The notes: a model not told the origin generated them from the sequence alone. DNA of 64,000 bases from Rugalucina vietnamica (GCA_964017185.1 OZ024877.1:444501-508500), one strand, 5' to 3'; positions 10,371 through 20,657 are shown, counted from the stretch's first letter. Program-made: numbers and translations.

Positions 10371-11493
10371 TGAAAAAGTACAAGTAGGCAAAGATCAGGA
10401 AAAAGCGCAATCAGAAAAAGACTCCCACTCCAAAAACCAAAGTGGGAAAAAACCAAACTAACAATCAAGTACTTATACCATGAAAACATTTCGTAAGCCG
10501 AATGAGCAGCTATTTTCCCAATAGGTGGCCACTCAGTTACCTTAACTTAACTAAAACTATGCAAACATACATAAGGCACCAACAGCACAAAAATATTTTA
10601 AACACCAAGACATAAAACAAAAAGAACCACCACAGAAGTATCGACTTCGAACGATCAGTAACACAAAGTTACTGGCGGGTTTAAATCGATTTTACACGGC
10701 CGTAACCTCACCCTCAGCTTCTGCAGTGGTTCATAACATTTAGTTAGTTCTTCTGTCCTCGTGGTGAATCTCTAACTAGTAAATGAATCATCAAGAACAA
10801 ACAAACAAATCATGATAAACATCCTGATGAATCAAAAACCAGGACTCACAGATTCAGTAAGCTGCCCGACGATGGAGATCCCTGGGCGCCAAATAACTTA
10901 CTAACTCCGGAGCTAAAGAAAAACATCAGTTGGACCCCGGTGGGCCAAGCAACAGACAAGAAGCTCCGGCCCCAACCAACTAAAATGAATAGCTTTAAGT
11001 CGGGGCCATCATAGAGTCTGACGCCCGACCCACCGGCGTGCGTGCAATTAAAGAAGGCAGCATAGTTATCAACCGTGATTGGGTTAAAAACTAAGCATGC
11101 AGACTGTAGCATAACATTCAAGTTATAACCTATACATCTGTAACGTGTTATGATTTTTCTAAACTGAGAAGAAAAATCATTACTTCCTATAAGTTTCTTA
11201 AATTTGTAAACCAAGTCACCATAAAATTCTGGTTCCGAAAGACCCTTACTTAAAAGCGTCTTTAACCCAACATTATATTTGGAAATCAATTCATAGTGTC
11301 TACGATAAAATTTAGAAAAGGTTTTTCGGAGTTTATGATACCGACAGCCCTGTTGGAGAAGTTTGGCCGTTAAAGATTTATTTCGAGCGTTGAAGTCTGT
11401 AACATGATTGCAGACTCTAGCAAACCTAATAAGTTGCGAAATGTATACACCATAAGAAGCACGACGAGGAACGTCACCAGAATCAGAATTAGA
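10371..11493 (-). mobile_element. PLE, 3' half
   Basis: The 3' half of the most complete PLE in the window, antisense. It runs from the terminus AAGTACAAGTAGGC through about 475 nt of 3' UTR into the ORF C-terminus (minus strand, about 10990-11493). The C-terminal region contains DGDVPRRASYGVYIS, DFNARNK, RYHKLRKTFSKFYRRHYELI, SKGLSEPEFYGDLVYKFKKL and RYRCIGYNLNV, ending near NCT. No GIY-YIG endonuclease signature is seen. A CR1-type LINE at 11494-13956 splits it from the RT domain. Confidence 0.8.
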
Positions 11494-11555
11494 ATAGTTT
11501 ACTGGTGACACGCCAAATGACATTATTTCACCAGGGGGTTCGGATGGGGGGAAAA

Positions 11556-13310
11556 TTAGTCCCTTGAACGCACGAGTGAAGCGAACTTGGACACACAATC
11601 ATCTGACATTTCAGCAGTAGAAAACAGAGAGTCAGGGAGGTCATTCCAGTCCCTGATAGTCTGGGGAAAGAAACTACATTTATAGGCCTCTATACTAGCA
11701 GATGGAAGCTGAAATGCCTTGGAGTGGCTATTTCTACAACGCCTAGTCTTTGGGATAAGGTCATCTGTAGGTATTCTGGCTTTACCCTTCAGACCTTTGT
11801 ATAGTAATATAAGTCGATTATCCGTCCTCCTTTTCTTGAGAGATTCCCATCTGAGTTGTTCAAGAATGCCAGTCATACTACCTTCCTCGAAAGTATAATT
11901 CCTAGTTACAAATCTAGCGGCACGATTCTGAACCTTCTCCAATTCCTCCTGGAGGCATTTAGTATGAGGATCCCAAACAGAACTTCCATATTCCAGGACT
12001 GGGCGCACCAGTCCTTTATAAGCTGCTTCTTTAACATCTTGGGGGCAAGAAAATAAGTTTCTCCTCAAGAATCCAAGTGTTCTGTTAGCTTTAGTACAGA
12101 TATTATTGATATGGGTATTCCACTTGAGGTCATTTGTAATTGTTACACCTAGATATTTAATGCTATCAACATTTTCCAAAACCGTTCCCTCGAGGGTGTA
12201 CGAGGCCTCAATTTTATTTATCCGCTTATTTGCCAGCTGCATCATGTTGCATTTGACAGGTTGAAATCTCATGCCCCATTTTCGGGCCCAGCTCCCTAAA
12301 AGGTCAATGTCTTTCTGAAGTTTCAATGTATCTTCTACCGTTTTAATTTCACGGTAACAAACACAGTCATCAGCAAAAAGCCTGATTTGAGAGTCAATGC
12401 CAACGGGTATGTCATTTATGTACAAGGAGAACAACAATGGACCGAGAACGGTGCCCTGAGGGACACCAGACACAACACGGGCCCAGTCAGATTTAACACC
12501 ATTAACTACTACCCTTTGCTGCCTGAAGCACAAAAAAGCATTTATCCATTCCAATGTCTTTCCACCTATACCATAACTAAACAATTTGCTTTTAAGAAGT
12601 TCATGTGGAGGGGTGTCAAAAGCTTTTTCAAAGTCCAAAATAAAAGTGTCAACCTGACCCTTTTTGTCCAATATTTTTGCCCAATCATTTATCACTGTAA
12701 TTAACTGAGTTTCGCAACTATGCCATTTCCTGAATGCATGCTGTTTGTCGGACAAAAGATTATACTGGTCAAGATGACCCATGATATTTGAGCAGACAAT
12801 ATGTTCTAGAAGTTTGCAAGGAATACAAGTCAAAGAAACTGGGCGGTAATTACAAGCAAGGGACCTGTCACCTTTCTTGAAAAGTGGACAAATATTAGCA
12901 AGTGACCATTCCTTGGGGATTTCACCCGTATTGATTGACTGCTGGAAGAGATGTGCAAATACAGGTCCTAATTCTTTTGCCAATTCTTTAAGGACTCTAG
13001 GATGGAGTTCATCAGGCCCTAAGGCTTTAGATGGGTTCAGACCTTTAAGGAGTTTTGTTACTCCTTCCTTTGTTACAACAATTTCATCCATGAATGGGGC
13101 CGACCTATCCAGAAGTGGGACTTGGTTGTGTACCGTTTTGGTGAATACATCTGTGAACTGTCCATTAAATTCTTCTGCTTTTTCGAAATCTGATTGAGCA
13201 ATACCACTTCCATTTTTCTTTTTCAAAGGGGGAATGCCTTGGGTATCTTTCCTCTGACTATTGATATACCTATAAAAATCCCTGGGATTAGCCTTAACGT
13301 CCCCTACCAA
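11556..13310 (-). pseudogene. LINE reverse transcriptase (ORF2 C-terminal part)
   Basis: An open frame of about 580 codons encoding a non-LTR retrotransposon RT. Visible motifs in order are LLKGLNPSKALGPDELHPRV, CPLFKKGDRSLACNYRPVSL, DFEKAFDT (motif A), SGVPQGTVLGPLLFSLYIND (motif B), RLFADDCVCY (motif C with FADD), SIKYLGVTITNDLKWNTHI, and a C-terminal TIRDWNDLPDSLF block typical of CR1/Jockey-like ORF2. The endonuclease half lies upstream in another frame (13327-13930). The frame itself is open, but the copy lacks its 5' end. No host role is inferred. Confidence 0.85.
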
Positions 13311-13326
13311 GTTATTGACATAAAGG

Positions 13327-13930
13327 TCATGCTGCTTCCCTTCTTAAGTTTTCAAATTTAGATCTAATTTTTGCACTTCCAGTTTTCTTAGCTTTTGCAT
13401 GAGTTATATTTTTCCTGCGAATCTTCCTCCTTATCTCAGGAGTTATCCATGGGACAGAAGAGACAGAGCGACTTGTTTTTGATGGAATATGCTTATCTGC
13501 CGAGTCCTGAATGAAAGATGTAATAAGATTGAAATTCTCCTGAACCGAACGGGTATCCGAGTAGCCATTGAAATACTTTTCCTTTGCAAATTTTAATGTT
13601 TCTGCCCTCATAGATTCATAATCACCTTTCTGGTACCGATACACCTTCCTCCGAGGTTTCTTAATGGGGGGAATAACAATCTTCAGCGTTCCAGAAACAA
13701 TATCATGATCACTGAGACAATCTGGGGAGTGGATGTCTACAAACTGATTGGGAAGAGAAGTGATAATCAAGTCCAAAGTATTTCTTTCTCTGGTAGGGAA
13801 GTGGACTATTTGATCAAATCCATGATCATTAATAATGTCAACCAAAATTTGACCTTCAATCCTACTCAATGGTGACCCACATTTATTGTGTCTGTCCGGC
13901 CAAACAATATCTCCAAAGTTGAAATCCCCT
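13327..13930 (-). pseudogene. LINE AP-endonuclease fragment
   Basis: Minus-strand peptide GDFNFGDIVWPDRHN, GQILVDIINDHGFDQIVHFP, TRERNTLDLIITSLP and SDHDIVSGTL matches the C-terminal half of apurinic/apyrimidinic endonuclease domains of non-LTR elements (SDH near the catalytic end). It is followed by the linker WITPEIRRKIRRKN. A one-base shift near 13322-13330 separates it from the RT frame. The N-terminal endonuclease residues are missing because the element is 5'-truncated at about 13956. Confidence 0.8.
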
Positions 13931-13956
13931 AGAACGTGAACTGAGGGCCAAAAACG

Positions 13957-15411
13957 GAAAATTTACTATATCAAAATCAAAGTCATCGCGCTTATCATAA
14001 ATTTTAGAAGAAACAAATCCATTAGCAACAGAAAGATGTAGATCTAAAAAGGGGGCTTCGGTATCCGAGATATTGGCTTTGTTCAACTGTAGTTCAGATG
14101 GATAAATTTGATTGACCATACCTTCAAAATAAGGGTTGTCAATGTTCAAAAGGTCATCGAGGTACCTAGAAGTGGAATTAAAAGCCTCGATAACATCAGC
14201 TTGATTATCATGGTTAAGAGAATCCATGAAATCTCTTTCGTAGCAGTATAAAAATAAATCAGCTACGAGAGGTGCGCAATTTGTACCCATCGGAATTCCA
14301 ACAATTTGTCTGTATAACTTGGTCCCAAATCTAATATAAATATTATCCAGGAGATAGGATAAGGCGTCGCACACATTCTGACATGACCAAAGTGTATACC
14401 GACTTTGGTCAGAGGATGTGAAAAAAGCCTTTCTGTCATTACATGCCAAATAAAGTGAACCATAGTTTTTTAATGCCCTTTTGAAGGTCCACTCTATCAA
14501 ATCCAGAAGTTTTTCTTTAATTAGATTATGTGATAAAGTTGTATACAGAGTAGAAAAATCATATGTGGACAAGCTCGTCGCACGGAACCCTCTACACTTC
14601 AATTTATTGAGCACCTCACCAGAATGTTTTATTGACCAAAACCAATTTTTATTTGAAGTTTCATACACTGTCTCACAGTATCTTATAACATGAGATTTGA
14701 TAGCAGTAAGACAGGAAGTTAATAATTTAGAAAGTTCAGTAGTAGTACAAGAGCTAGAATTTGCAATAAATCTTGCTTTGTATGGTCTTTTGTGAAGCTT
14801 AGGTAACCAATACATCGTAGGAAGTTTGTCTTGGCCTTCATTGACACAAACAGAAAACTTAACAGGTAAATCGTTTAAGTGGGCATTTACTACAGACACC
14901 TCATCAGTATCTGTCTCCAGATAAGCCCTCGTACCATCCAGCTCCTGTTTTAGGGTGTTAACGTAGTGAAGCCTACAAACTACAACAACATTGTTTGCGG
15001 CTTTGTCTGCCGGAACCAAGACAAACTTTCTGTGAAATTCTTGGATACCCTGCTTCAAATGCCTAAATGACGATTTAGGTTTAGGAGGTTAAAGATTAGT
15101 ATTTTGTGAATAAAACTGTATACGTTTATCCACGATAGTGAAGATACTTCTTTTCCATTCTTTAAGAGCATTATCCTCAACACCCTCTCGTTTACACCAT
15201 CGATTACCGAAATCATTCAATGCAGATGCAATCTCCTCTCTACATTTATCGAAATTGATGTAGGAGGGGAATCTATATTTCGGACCTTTTGGCAAATTGG
15301 AGCCAAAAAGAATTACAAAATTTTGCAATTTTCAACAAGGTAGTCGATACAAAGACTAGTATTATCTAAATGGGACCAAATATATTAATAAACATTGGTT
15401 ACAAAATGAAC
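13957..15411 (-). pseudogene. Penelope-like RT, N-terminal and catalytic domain
   Basis: RT-coding half of the PLE. Landmarks in order are RFPSYINFDKCREEIASAL, a frameshift/stop near 15089, FVLVPADKAANNVVVVC (Penelope-type N-terminal RT block), MYWLPKLHKRPYKARFIANS, TYDFSTLYTTL (motif A), GIPMGTNCAPLVADLF (motif B), STSRYLDDLLNID (motif C, catalytic DD) and KANISDTEAPFLDLHLSV. The LPADK-like and PK(L/I)HK blocks favour Penelope over LINE or LTR RTs. Coding stops at the LINE insertion (13956). The 5' leader (15301-15411) matches the hammerhead repeats. No GIY-YIG domain is visible at either end. Confidence 0.8.
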
Positions 15412-15415
15412 TTAA

Positions 15416-16013
15416 AGACAGGGTTTTCATGCCGGGGGGTCTGGTTCCCAGCATCAAAGAGAACAGGTAGCCAGACAGTAGCAGTGGGTGTGGCTTACAC
15501 CAGGTAAGCTGGCTACCTGTAGGGGTCATAAAACTGATAAGGATCACAGGTCATAATTAATTGCAATAAACAGTCACAATTCATTTACCAATAATACCAA
15601 TATAGCTGCATAAGTCAGGAAAATAGTTATCTAAAACATTTTTTTTTCTTTATTTTATTTATTTATTTATTTATTCACTTATTTTCATTCATTTAATAGT
15701 ATATAGTAAAATCCAGTTTTGTGCATGTTAAACAGAATCACATATTTGTATTTATTTATCATTAAAATGTTAAATTATGATGATTTTTAATGCCTATGCA
15801 TTTCAAGAATATAAGTTCCTATATTTTTTTCTATTTTGCTTCTCAGAACCTTTATACACTACTGTAGTGAAATCTAGTTTTGTACATTGTAAACAGAATA
15901 ACTATTTTGTATTTATTTAATTATCATTAAAATGTTTAATTATGATCATTTTTAATATTCCTCCCTTTCAAGTATTTCTACTTTAATTCTAATGTCTGAC
16001 AGACAGAAATCAC

Positions 16014-16049
<36 letters not shown>

Positions 16050-16322
16050 TTGAAACAATATTAGTAATTATTTGAAGAAAACCAAGAAATAAATTCTTTA
16101 TGACTGTCTATTGTAACCAATTATGAAGTGTGCCTAATGTTACATGATAAGAGATAATAAGGCTAGTTGCAGACAGGTAAGACCTGTCAATCATTTTGTG
16201 ATGTCACAGTAGCCCTCAACTGAAAACCAATCAGAATCACAGAATTGATGTTAACCCTTCAACAGTCAGAGAAAGAATGACACAGGTATACCTGTGTGGC
16301 CTTTTATACCCCAGCCCTGTCT
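15416..16322. mobile_element. TTAA-flanked non-autonomous DNA transposon
   Basis: A 907-bp insertion interrupts the PLE 5' leader. It has 8-bp inverted termini AGACAGGG...CCCTGTCT and exact TTAA flanks (15412-15415 and 16323-16326). Leader sequence continues across it (AAAATGAACTTAA, then CCGATAATAAATTTC). Inside are a hairpin near 15470-15520 (GGTAGCCAG/CTGGCTACC) and ATTT microsatellites at 15647-15672 and 16017-16050. There is no transposase frame. TTAA targets are used by piggyBac and Kolobok. Superfamily is inference. Confidence 0.7.
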
Positions 16323-16326
16323 TTAA

Positions 16327-16490
16327 CCGATAATAAATTTCTGATTTCTCAGAATATCCTCGCTGATCTCAAAGGACCAAAACATATAACCTGCACTATG
16401 GATGGTGTACGGGGAGACTTTTAAGGGCCGCCATACGGCACAACACCAGCTGCAGTAATAGCAAATAAAAACAAAAACTGAGATCCTTTA
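16327..16490 (-). repeat. PLE 5' leader / ribozyme-repeat body
   Basis: Minus-strand sequence GATCTCAGTTTTTGTTTTTA, TTGCTATTACTGCAGCTGG, TGCCGTATGGCGGCCCTT, AAAGTCTCCCCGTAC and CCTTTGAGATCAGCGAGG is the body of the hammerhead-bearing repeat. It is collinear with 15301-15411 once the TTAA element is removed, so it forms the 5' leader of the PLE at 10371-15411. It abuts an oppositely oriented repeat copy at 16491, a head-to-head arrangement known for Penelope terminal repeats. Confidence 0.7.
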
Positions 16491-17040
16491 AGCATACTTT
16501 AGATTCATTTTCTAACCAACATTTAAAATAATTGGCCTCATTTGGATCGTACTAGTTTTCATATCAACTACACTGTTGAAGTTATTGCCTTTGACTATGT
16601 GACTACATGTTGCCAAATCTATAGGGTCACTGAAGAGGCCTGTATTACTAATCTTTCCATTGTGATACTTCTGCGGTGTTTTTATTGTTTTATATCTTGG
16701 TGTTAAAACTATTTGTGCTGTTTGCGCCTTACGTATGTTTTGATATATTTAAGTAAAGCTTAGGTAACTGAGTGGCCACCTATTGGGAAAGTAGTGCTCA
16801 TTCGGCTTACGATATATTTTCAAGGTATAAGTGCCTGATAGTTAATTTAGTTGTGTGTGTTTTTTTTTTTTTTTTATTTTTTTTTTTTTTGGTCTCGTTT
16901 TTGGAGAGGGAATCTCTTTCTGATTGCGCCTTTTCCTGATCGTTGCCTACTTGTACCTTCTTAAGTAGCCGAAATCGCAGTATGGCCCATCCCATTTCTC
17001 ATAATATCACTGCTCCTAAAGATCTCAGTTTTTCTTAAAT
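16491..17040 (+). repeat. ribozyme repeat split by a PLE insertion
   Basis: Plus-strand repeat body (GATTCATTTTCTAACCAAC, TTGGCCTCATTTGGAT, CATGTTGCCAAATC) reaches the hammerhead 5' half at about 16627-16642 (GGGTCA, CTGAAGA, GGCC). It is then interrupted by a PLE 3' end. The 3' half resumes at about 16965 (GTAGCCGAAATCGCAGTATG, then GCCCATCCC) and continues to CTAAAGATCTCAG at 17030. The ribozyme is physically disrupted and must be inactive. Confidence 0.7.
16643..16964 (+). mobile_element. PLE 3' end inserted in a ribozyme
   Basis: Sense 5'-truncated copy running from TTACTAATCTTTCCA (matching TTACTGATCGTTCCA of other copies) through GTAACTGAGTGGCCACCTAT to the terminus CTTGTACCTTCTT. A T-rich, GT-rich expansion lies at 16853-16891. 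It interrupts stem II of the flanking hammerhead. Confidence 0.75.
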
Positions 17041-17175
17041 TTTAATTCATTGTAATTGCTGAGATCAACCAAAATTTGTTACAGCAGTGGAAATACAAGT
17101 ATGACCAGTGTAACACATTAGGTCTTTCTAATGTTGTTGAAACGTACACACATTATATACAAATTCATCGATGAA

Positions 17176-17440
17176 CTGCAGCTGGTGGTATGCCGTGTGG
17201 CGGTCGTAAAAAGTCTCCCCATACATCATCCATAGTGCAGATAATATTTTCCTTTTGGTCCTTTGAGATCAGCGAGGGTATTCTGAGAAACCAGAAAATT
17301 ATTATCGGTTTAGATTCATTTTCTTACCAACGTTTAATATATTTGGCCCCATTTGGATTCTACTAGTCTTTGTATTGACTTCCCTGTTGAAAGATGCAAA
17401 ATTACAGTAAATCTCTTTGACTCCATGTTGCCAAATCTTA
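17176..17440 (+). repeat. ribozyme repeat body without ribozyme
   Basis: From CTGCAGCTGGTGGTATG through AAAAAGTCTCCCCATAC, CCTTTGAGATCAGCGAGG, TTGGCCCCATTTGGATTCT and GACTTCCCTGTTGAAAG to TGCCAAATCTT. It ends exactly where the hammerhead would start, so the catalytic segment is absent. This copy gives the cleanest view of the body shared with the PLE leader at 15301-15411. Confidence 0.7.
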
Positions 17441-17721
17441 TGTCGCCACAAAATTACAATGTGCATGGATAAATGTGAGCTTTACAACTATCTAGGTCTG
17501 CCCAGACCTGAAGTTATGATCATAAATATATCTGTATCTGGAGACAGTTACTAGTTAAATTGGGCATTGGGATGTGAAACTGTTTTCTGAAATACCCTAC
17601 ATACCCTACTGTACTGTATTATACCTTTCCTTCCCTAACTTACACTAGCCAACCCCTCCCCTACCTCTGTCCTATCGCACCCTATCCTAGCCCTACCGTA
17701 CCATTATGCCAATTTTAAACA

Positions 17722-17895
17722 CCAATACATAAAACAAAAAGAACGACGACAGAAGTATCGCATTGGAACGATCAATAATAGGAAAATTACTGGCGGGCTT
17801 AAACCGGTTTTACAGGTACCTCAACTCACCCTCAGCTTCTGCAGTGGTTCACAGCATTTAGTTAGTTGTTCGGCCCTCGTGGTGAATCTCTAGCT
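17722..17895 (-). mobile_element. PLE 3' UTR fragment
   Basis: Antisense internal fragment containing AGTATCGCATTGGAACGATC, ACTGGCGGGCTTAAACCGG, CCTCAGCTTCTGCAGTGG and CGTGGTGAATCTCTAGCTAG. Neither terminus is present. It lies about 110 bp upstream of the GPCR coding exon, within its 5' intron or flank. Confidence 0.75.
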
Positions 17896-18014
17896 AGTCC
17901 TGAACCCTCGTTTTAGGCTTTTAGGGACTTCTCTCATCTTATCCATAGATATTCTTTCTTTGTCAGTTTATATAAGTTGTTTACATCTTCCTATTGTATT
18001 TCAGGCACGGGAAA

Positions 18015-19133
18015 ATGTCGAGCCTTTGTCAAAGATTGGATTTCATCGAGTGTCATGTAGCAGAAACACTTTGGAAGATATTCGCACCTTTGCTAATTGT
18101 AGTTGGCGTAATTGGGAACGCGGTGTCCATAGCTGTCATGTCGAGACAGCGCATGCGCCACACTACTACTTCGGTGTACCTCCGTCTTCTAGCTGTGTTT
18201 GATACAGTCATCCTTCTAGTCGTTTTACCGCGTAAATTATTACACTTCCACTCATCTGTCGAAATAAAAAATTTGAGTGTTTTCGCCTGTAAGCTCGTGC
18301 CATTTTTGACCACTTCTTCACTAAATCTTTCTTGGTGTCTTCTGTCTGTAATAACAATAGATCGACTCATACTTATACGATATCCTGTCTGGGCCAAGAA
18401 ACATTGCACAAGAAAATCAGCCCTGATCGTCTTCGCCATTTTGGTCTCAATCATAGTTGCTGTTAATTGCCATAGTATTCTGTTTCAAAATCTGCGATGG
18501 AAGGAGGTCATCTCGGCAGATAATACTACAGTTCGAGTAAACGAAAGATGTGTCCCAATACCAAACTGGTACTTGATGTTTCGAAACAAGGTCTGGCCAT
18601 TGATAATTCTCGTCGTTTTCAGCATGGTCCCCGTTATACTACAAATCGTGTGTAACGTTCTCTTGGCGAGGGAACTGGTTACTCGATCTCGTAAACGACA
18701 AGCCAGATCCCTGCAGGAAAGTAATAACCAACATGAGCGGGATCTGAGATCAGTAACACGCATGCTGATCGTGATCAGTGTGTTCTTTGTCATAAGCACA
18801 GTGCCCCAATGTATACAACTAACACTGCAGCCGTACATATTCAAACCTAGAATTGATCATAACATTGCTAAAAATTTATTGATGGTGGCGGTCATTCAGC
18901 TTCTAATGTACAGCAACAATGCGTTCAACTTTCTGCTATACACCCTTAGCGGAAAAGTTTTCAGAAAGGAGTTATGGTCAATGTGCGAGGAAGTAAAACG
19001 CAAAATGTTACAACGACTTGGCAGGAATGTCATACATCCAGATGTAACTCTTACCAGTGGTCGACGAACAAACTCCAAAGACAAAACACGAACTGAGGCC
19101 GTGGCATCAGGCTCTAAGGAAATGAAATTATGA
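18015..19133 (+). CDS. class A G-protein-coupled receptor (peptide-receptor-like)
   Basis: A 372-aa seven-helix receptor in one uninterrupted coding exon. The start chosen is the ATG at 18015. It lies 10 nt after a good splice acceptor (TTGTATTTCAG, 18004), so the upstream in-frame ATG at 17994 is probably intronic and a non-coding 5' exon is expected. TM1 has GVIGN. TM2 is LRLLAVFDTVILLVVLP. The extracellular Cys before TM3 (FACKL) pairs plausibly with NERC in loop 2, which also has an NTT glycosylation site. The TM3 end is TIDRLILIRYP, so DRL replaces the usual DRY. TM7 has NNAFNFLLYTL, a variant NPxxY region, then a basic amphipathic stretch and a Ser/Thr-rich tail. Invertebrate receptors of this shape are often annotated FMRFamide-, TRH- or GPR139-like. 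The ligand cannot be assigned. A broken paralogue lies at 28900. Confidence 0.85.
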   Translation: MSSLCQRLDFIECHVAETLWKIFAPLLIVVGVIGNAVSIAVMSRQRMRHTTTSVYLRLLAVFDTVILLVVLPRKLLHFHSSVEIKNLSVFACKLVPFLTTSSLNLSWCLLSVITIDRLILIRYPVWAKKHCTRKSALIVFAILVSIIVAVNCHSILFQNLRWKEVISADNTTVRVNERCVPIPNWYLMFRNKVWPLIILVVFSMVPVILQIVCNVLLARELVTRSRKRQARSLQESNNQHERDLRSVTRMLIVISVFFVISTVPQCIQLTLQPYIFKPRIDHNIAKNLLMVAVIQLLMYSNNAFNFLLYTLSGKVFRKELWSMCEEVKRKMLQRLGRNVIHPDVTLTSGRRTNSKDKTRTEAVASGSKEMKL

Positions 19134-19826
19134 CTGTTATGTTTAAGTTATAGTGTGACTGTGGTTTTAACAAAGGTTGAACTCGAAGATTGTGACTTGC
19201 ATTTTATAAAAAAAAACATGGTGTTTCAGTTCTTTCCCGTGTCATGACAGCTTTCAGTTATACAATGTATGAAGACAGCTGAGGTCTTTCATTTGGCGGG
19301 TGGGGGAGGGGTTGGAGGATAAACTCGAATGGTTATCTTCGTACATTTTCTAATTAAAGTTACAAATAAATTTACATAGTCTTTTTGACTGTCACATAGG
19401 TACAAGGCAATGATGTGTGAGCTCTACAATTATTTTCGTATCCATAAATGATTCAATGAGTCCTTTAAGTTAAGGCCCACCTTAGTTGGGGTGACAAATT
19501 TTAAATCGATATTTTACGATTAAAATCATTCGTGTTGCATATATGTATTCTGTGAATCGAATCTGATGGAGAAATCTTGTTTGCTTCAGCTATGGTTTGC
19601 CATCCCTTTTTTCATTAACATACTTACTGCTATTAACTTATCTCAGTTTAAATTTTTACACCCATTTCATAAATTACATAGATTCTGTGAATCTGTTGAA
19701 CTGTCGATGAACCTTAAAAATAAAAATGTTATATTAAGAAATGTCGGATTTTTTTAATAAATAGAAAAAAAGTTGTAATGGGCAGCGTATCGACATTGTG
19801 CCTTTATATATAAAAACACTCCGGAA
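19134..19826. other. GPCR 3' flank
   Basis: Presumed 3' UTR and intergenic sequence. No AATAAA immediately after the stop was seen; ATTTTATAAAAAAAAAC at 19201 is AT-rich. A dispersed repeat copy (partner of 143-262) occupies 19397-19528. The 63-codon frame at 19566 is not supported. Confidence 0.4.
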
Positions 19827-20122
19827 GGTACAAGTAGGCAACGATCAGGAAAAGGAGCATTAAAAAGAGATTCCCAGTCCAAAAACCGAGGTGGGAAAAA
19901 ACTAAATTAACAATCACTTATACCATGAAAACATATCGTAAGCCGAATGAGCAGCTATTTCCCAATAGGTGACCACGCAGTTACTAAGAAAATATACATA
20001 AAGCACAAACAGCACAAACAATTAAACACTAAGTCATAAAACAATAAGAACCATCACAGATGCATCGCTTTGGAACGATCAGAAATATAAAATTACTGGC
20101 GGGCTTAAATCGATTTTATAAT
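19827..20122 (-). mobile_element. PLE 3' end
   Basis: Antisense copy starting at the terminus GGTACAAGTAGGCAACGATC and running to GGCGGGCTTAAATCGATTTT. It has lost the middle of the TATGAAAACATACATAAG segment. It stops before the GCAGTGGTTC region. Confidence 0.75.
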
Positions 20123-20407
20123 AAAAAGTGCTTTCATACGCTCCGGTGTTTCGCTTCTTAAAAATGTAGCATCTGAAGGAGCTTAGGTGGTACCATTGTT
20201 CATTCGGTTTATGACTCCTGCTGATGCAATGATCAAAGGATCTAAGAACTGTCATAACGAGGTGATTATCTCACCACTACAGGGGACAATAAAGAGGCCC
20301 ATAAAGGAAATTACCTGTGGTACCAACTGTTTATTGACTTTATTGTCCTTTGCAGTTTATCTTCCTCCCTCTACAATCATTTTTTTTTCGGGACCCCTGT
20401 CTGTATT

Positions 20408-20577
20408 TAGGTTGATTGGTTGATTGGAGTTGAACGTCCCACCAATAGCTAAGGTCATATGGAGACGGGACCTCGGTTTAAAGTCCCATCCGACGGACTG
20501 GAGAAGCCCGGGATCGAACCTGTGACCCCTGGTTTACAAGGCGAGTGACATAACCACTACACCCCGGAGGCTTCTGC
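20408..20577 (-). mobile_element. tRNA-derived SINE
   Basis: Minus strand: tRNA-like head GCCTCCGGGGTGTAGTGGTT with A box, TCGCCTTGTAAACCAGGGG and B box GGTTCGATCCCGGGCTTCTC. It is followed by a body (CCGTCGGATGGGACTTTAAA, GAGGTCCCGTCTCC) ending in TTGATTGGTTGATTGG on the plus strand. The head matches the 23417-24001 SINEs (tRNA-Thr TGT-like) but the body differs, so this is a second SINE family sharing a promoter head. Confidence 0.7.
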
Positions 20578-20657
20578 CTGTATTTAGATTCATTGACGGG
20601 TCACCAGTTTTTCAGTGTCTTGTCCCTTTCTAATGATCAGCTAATGACGTTCAATAG

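Larger units (their letters stand above)
11494..13956 (-). mobile_element. CR1-type non-LTR retrotransposon, 5'-truncated
   Basis: A LINE fragment inserted in the PLE ORF between the residues encoding NFPFL and DGDVPRR. It starts (minus strand) inside the apurinic endonuclease domain (VHVLGDFNFGDIVWP) and ends after the RT ORF with tandem ATTCTA-ATTCTG-ATTCTG. Such short 3' tandem units are typical of CR1/L2-like LINEs, which have no poly(A). The 5' truncation and single-base frameshift indicate a dead copy. PLE sequence resumes on both sides without an obvious long target duplication. Confidence 0.8.

Noticed and set aside
15640-16050. CRISPR-like or satellite array
   Set aside because: It is simple ATTT microsatellite inside a TTAA transposon; there are no spacers, and the genome is eukaryotic.
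17960-18202. Overlapping frames on both strands of the GPCR exon
   Set aside because: They are shadows of the receptor coding sequence with no motifs of their own.
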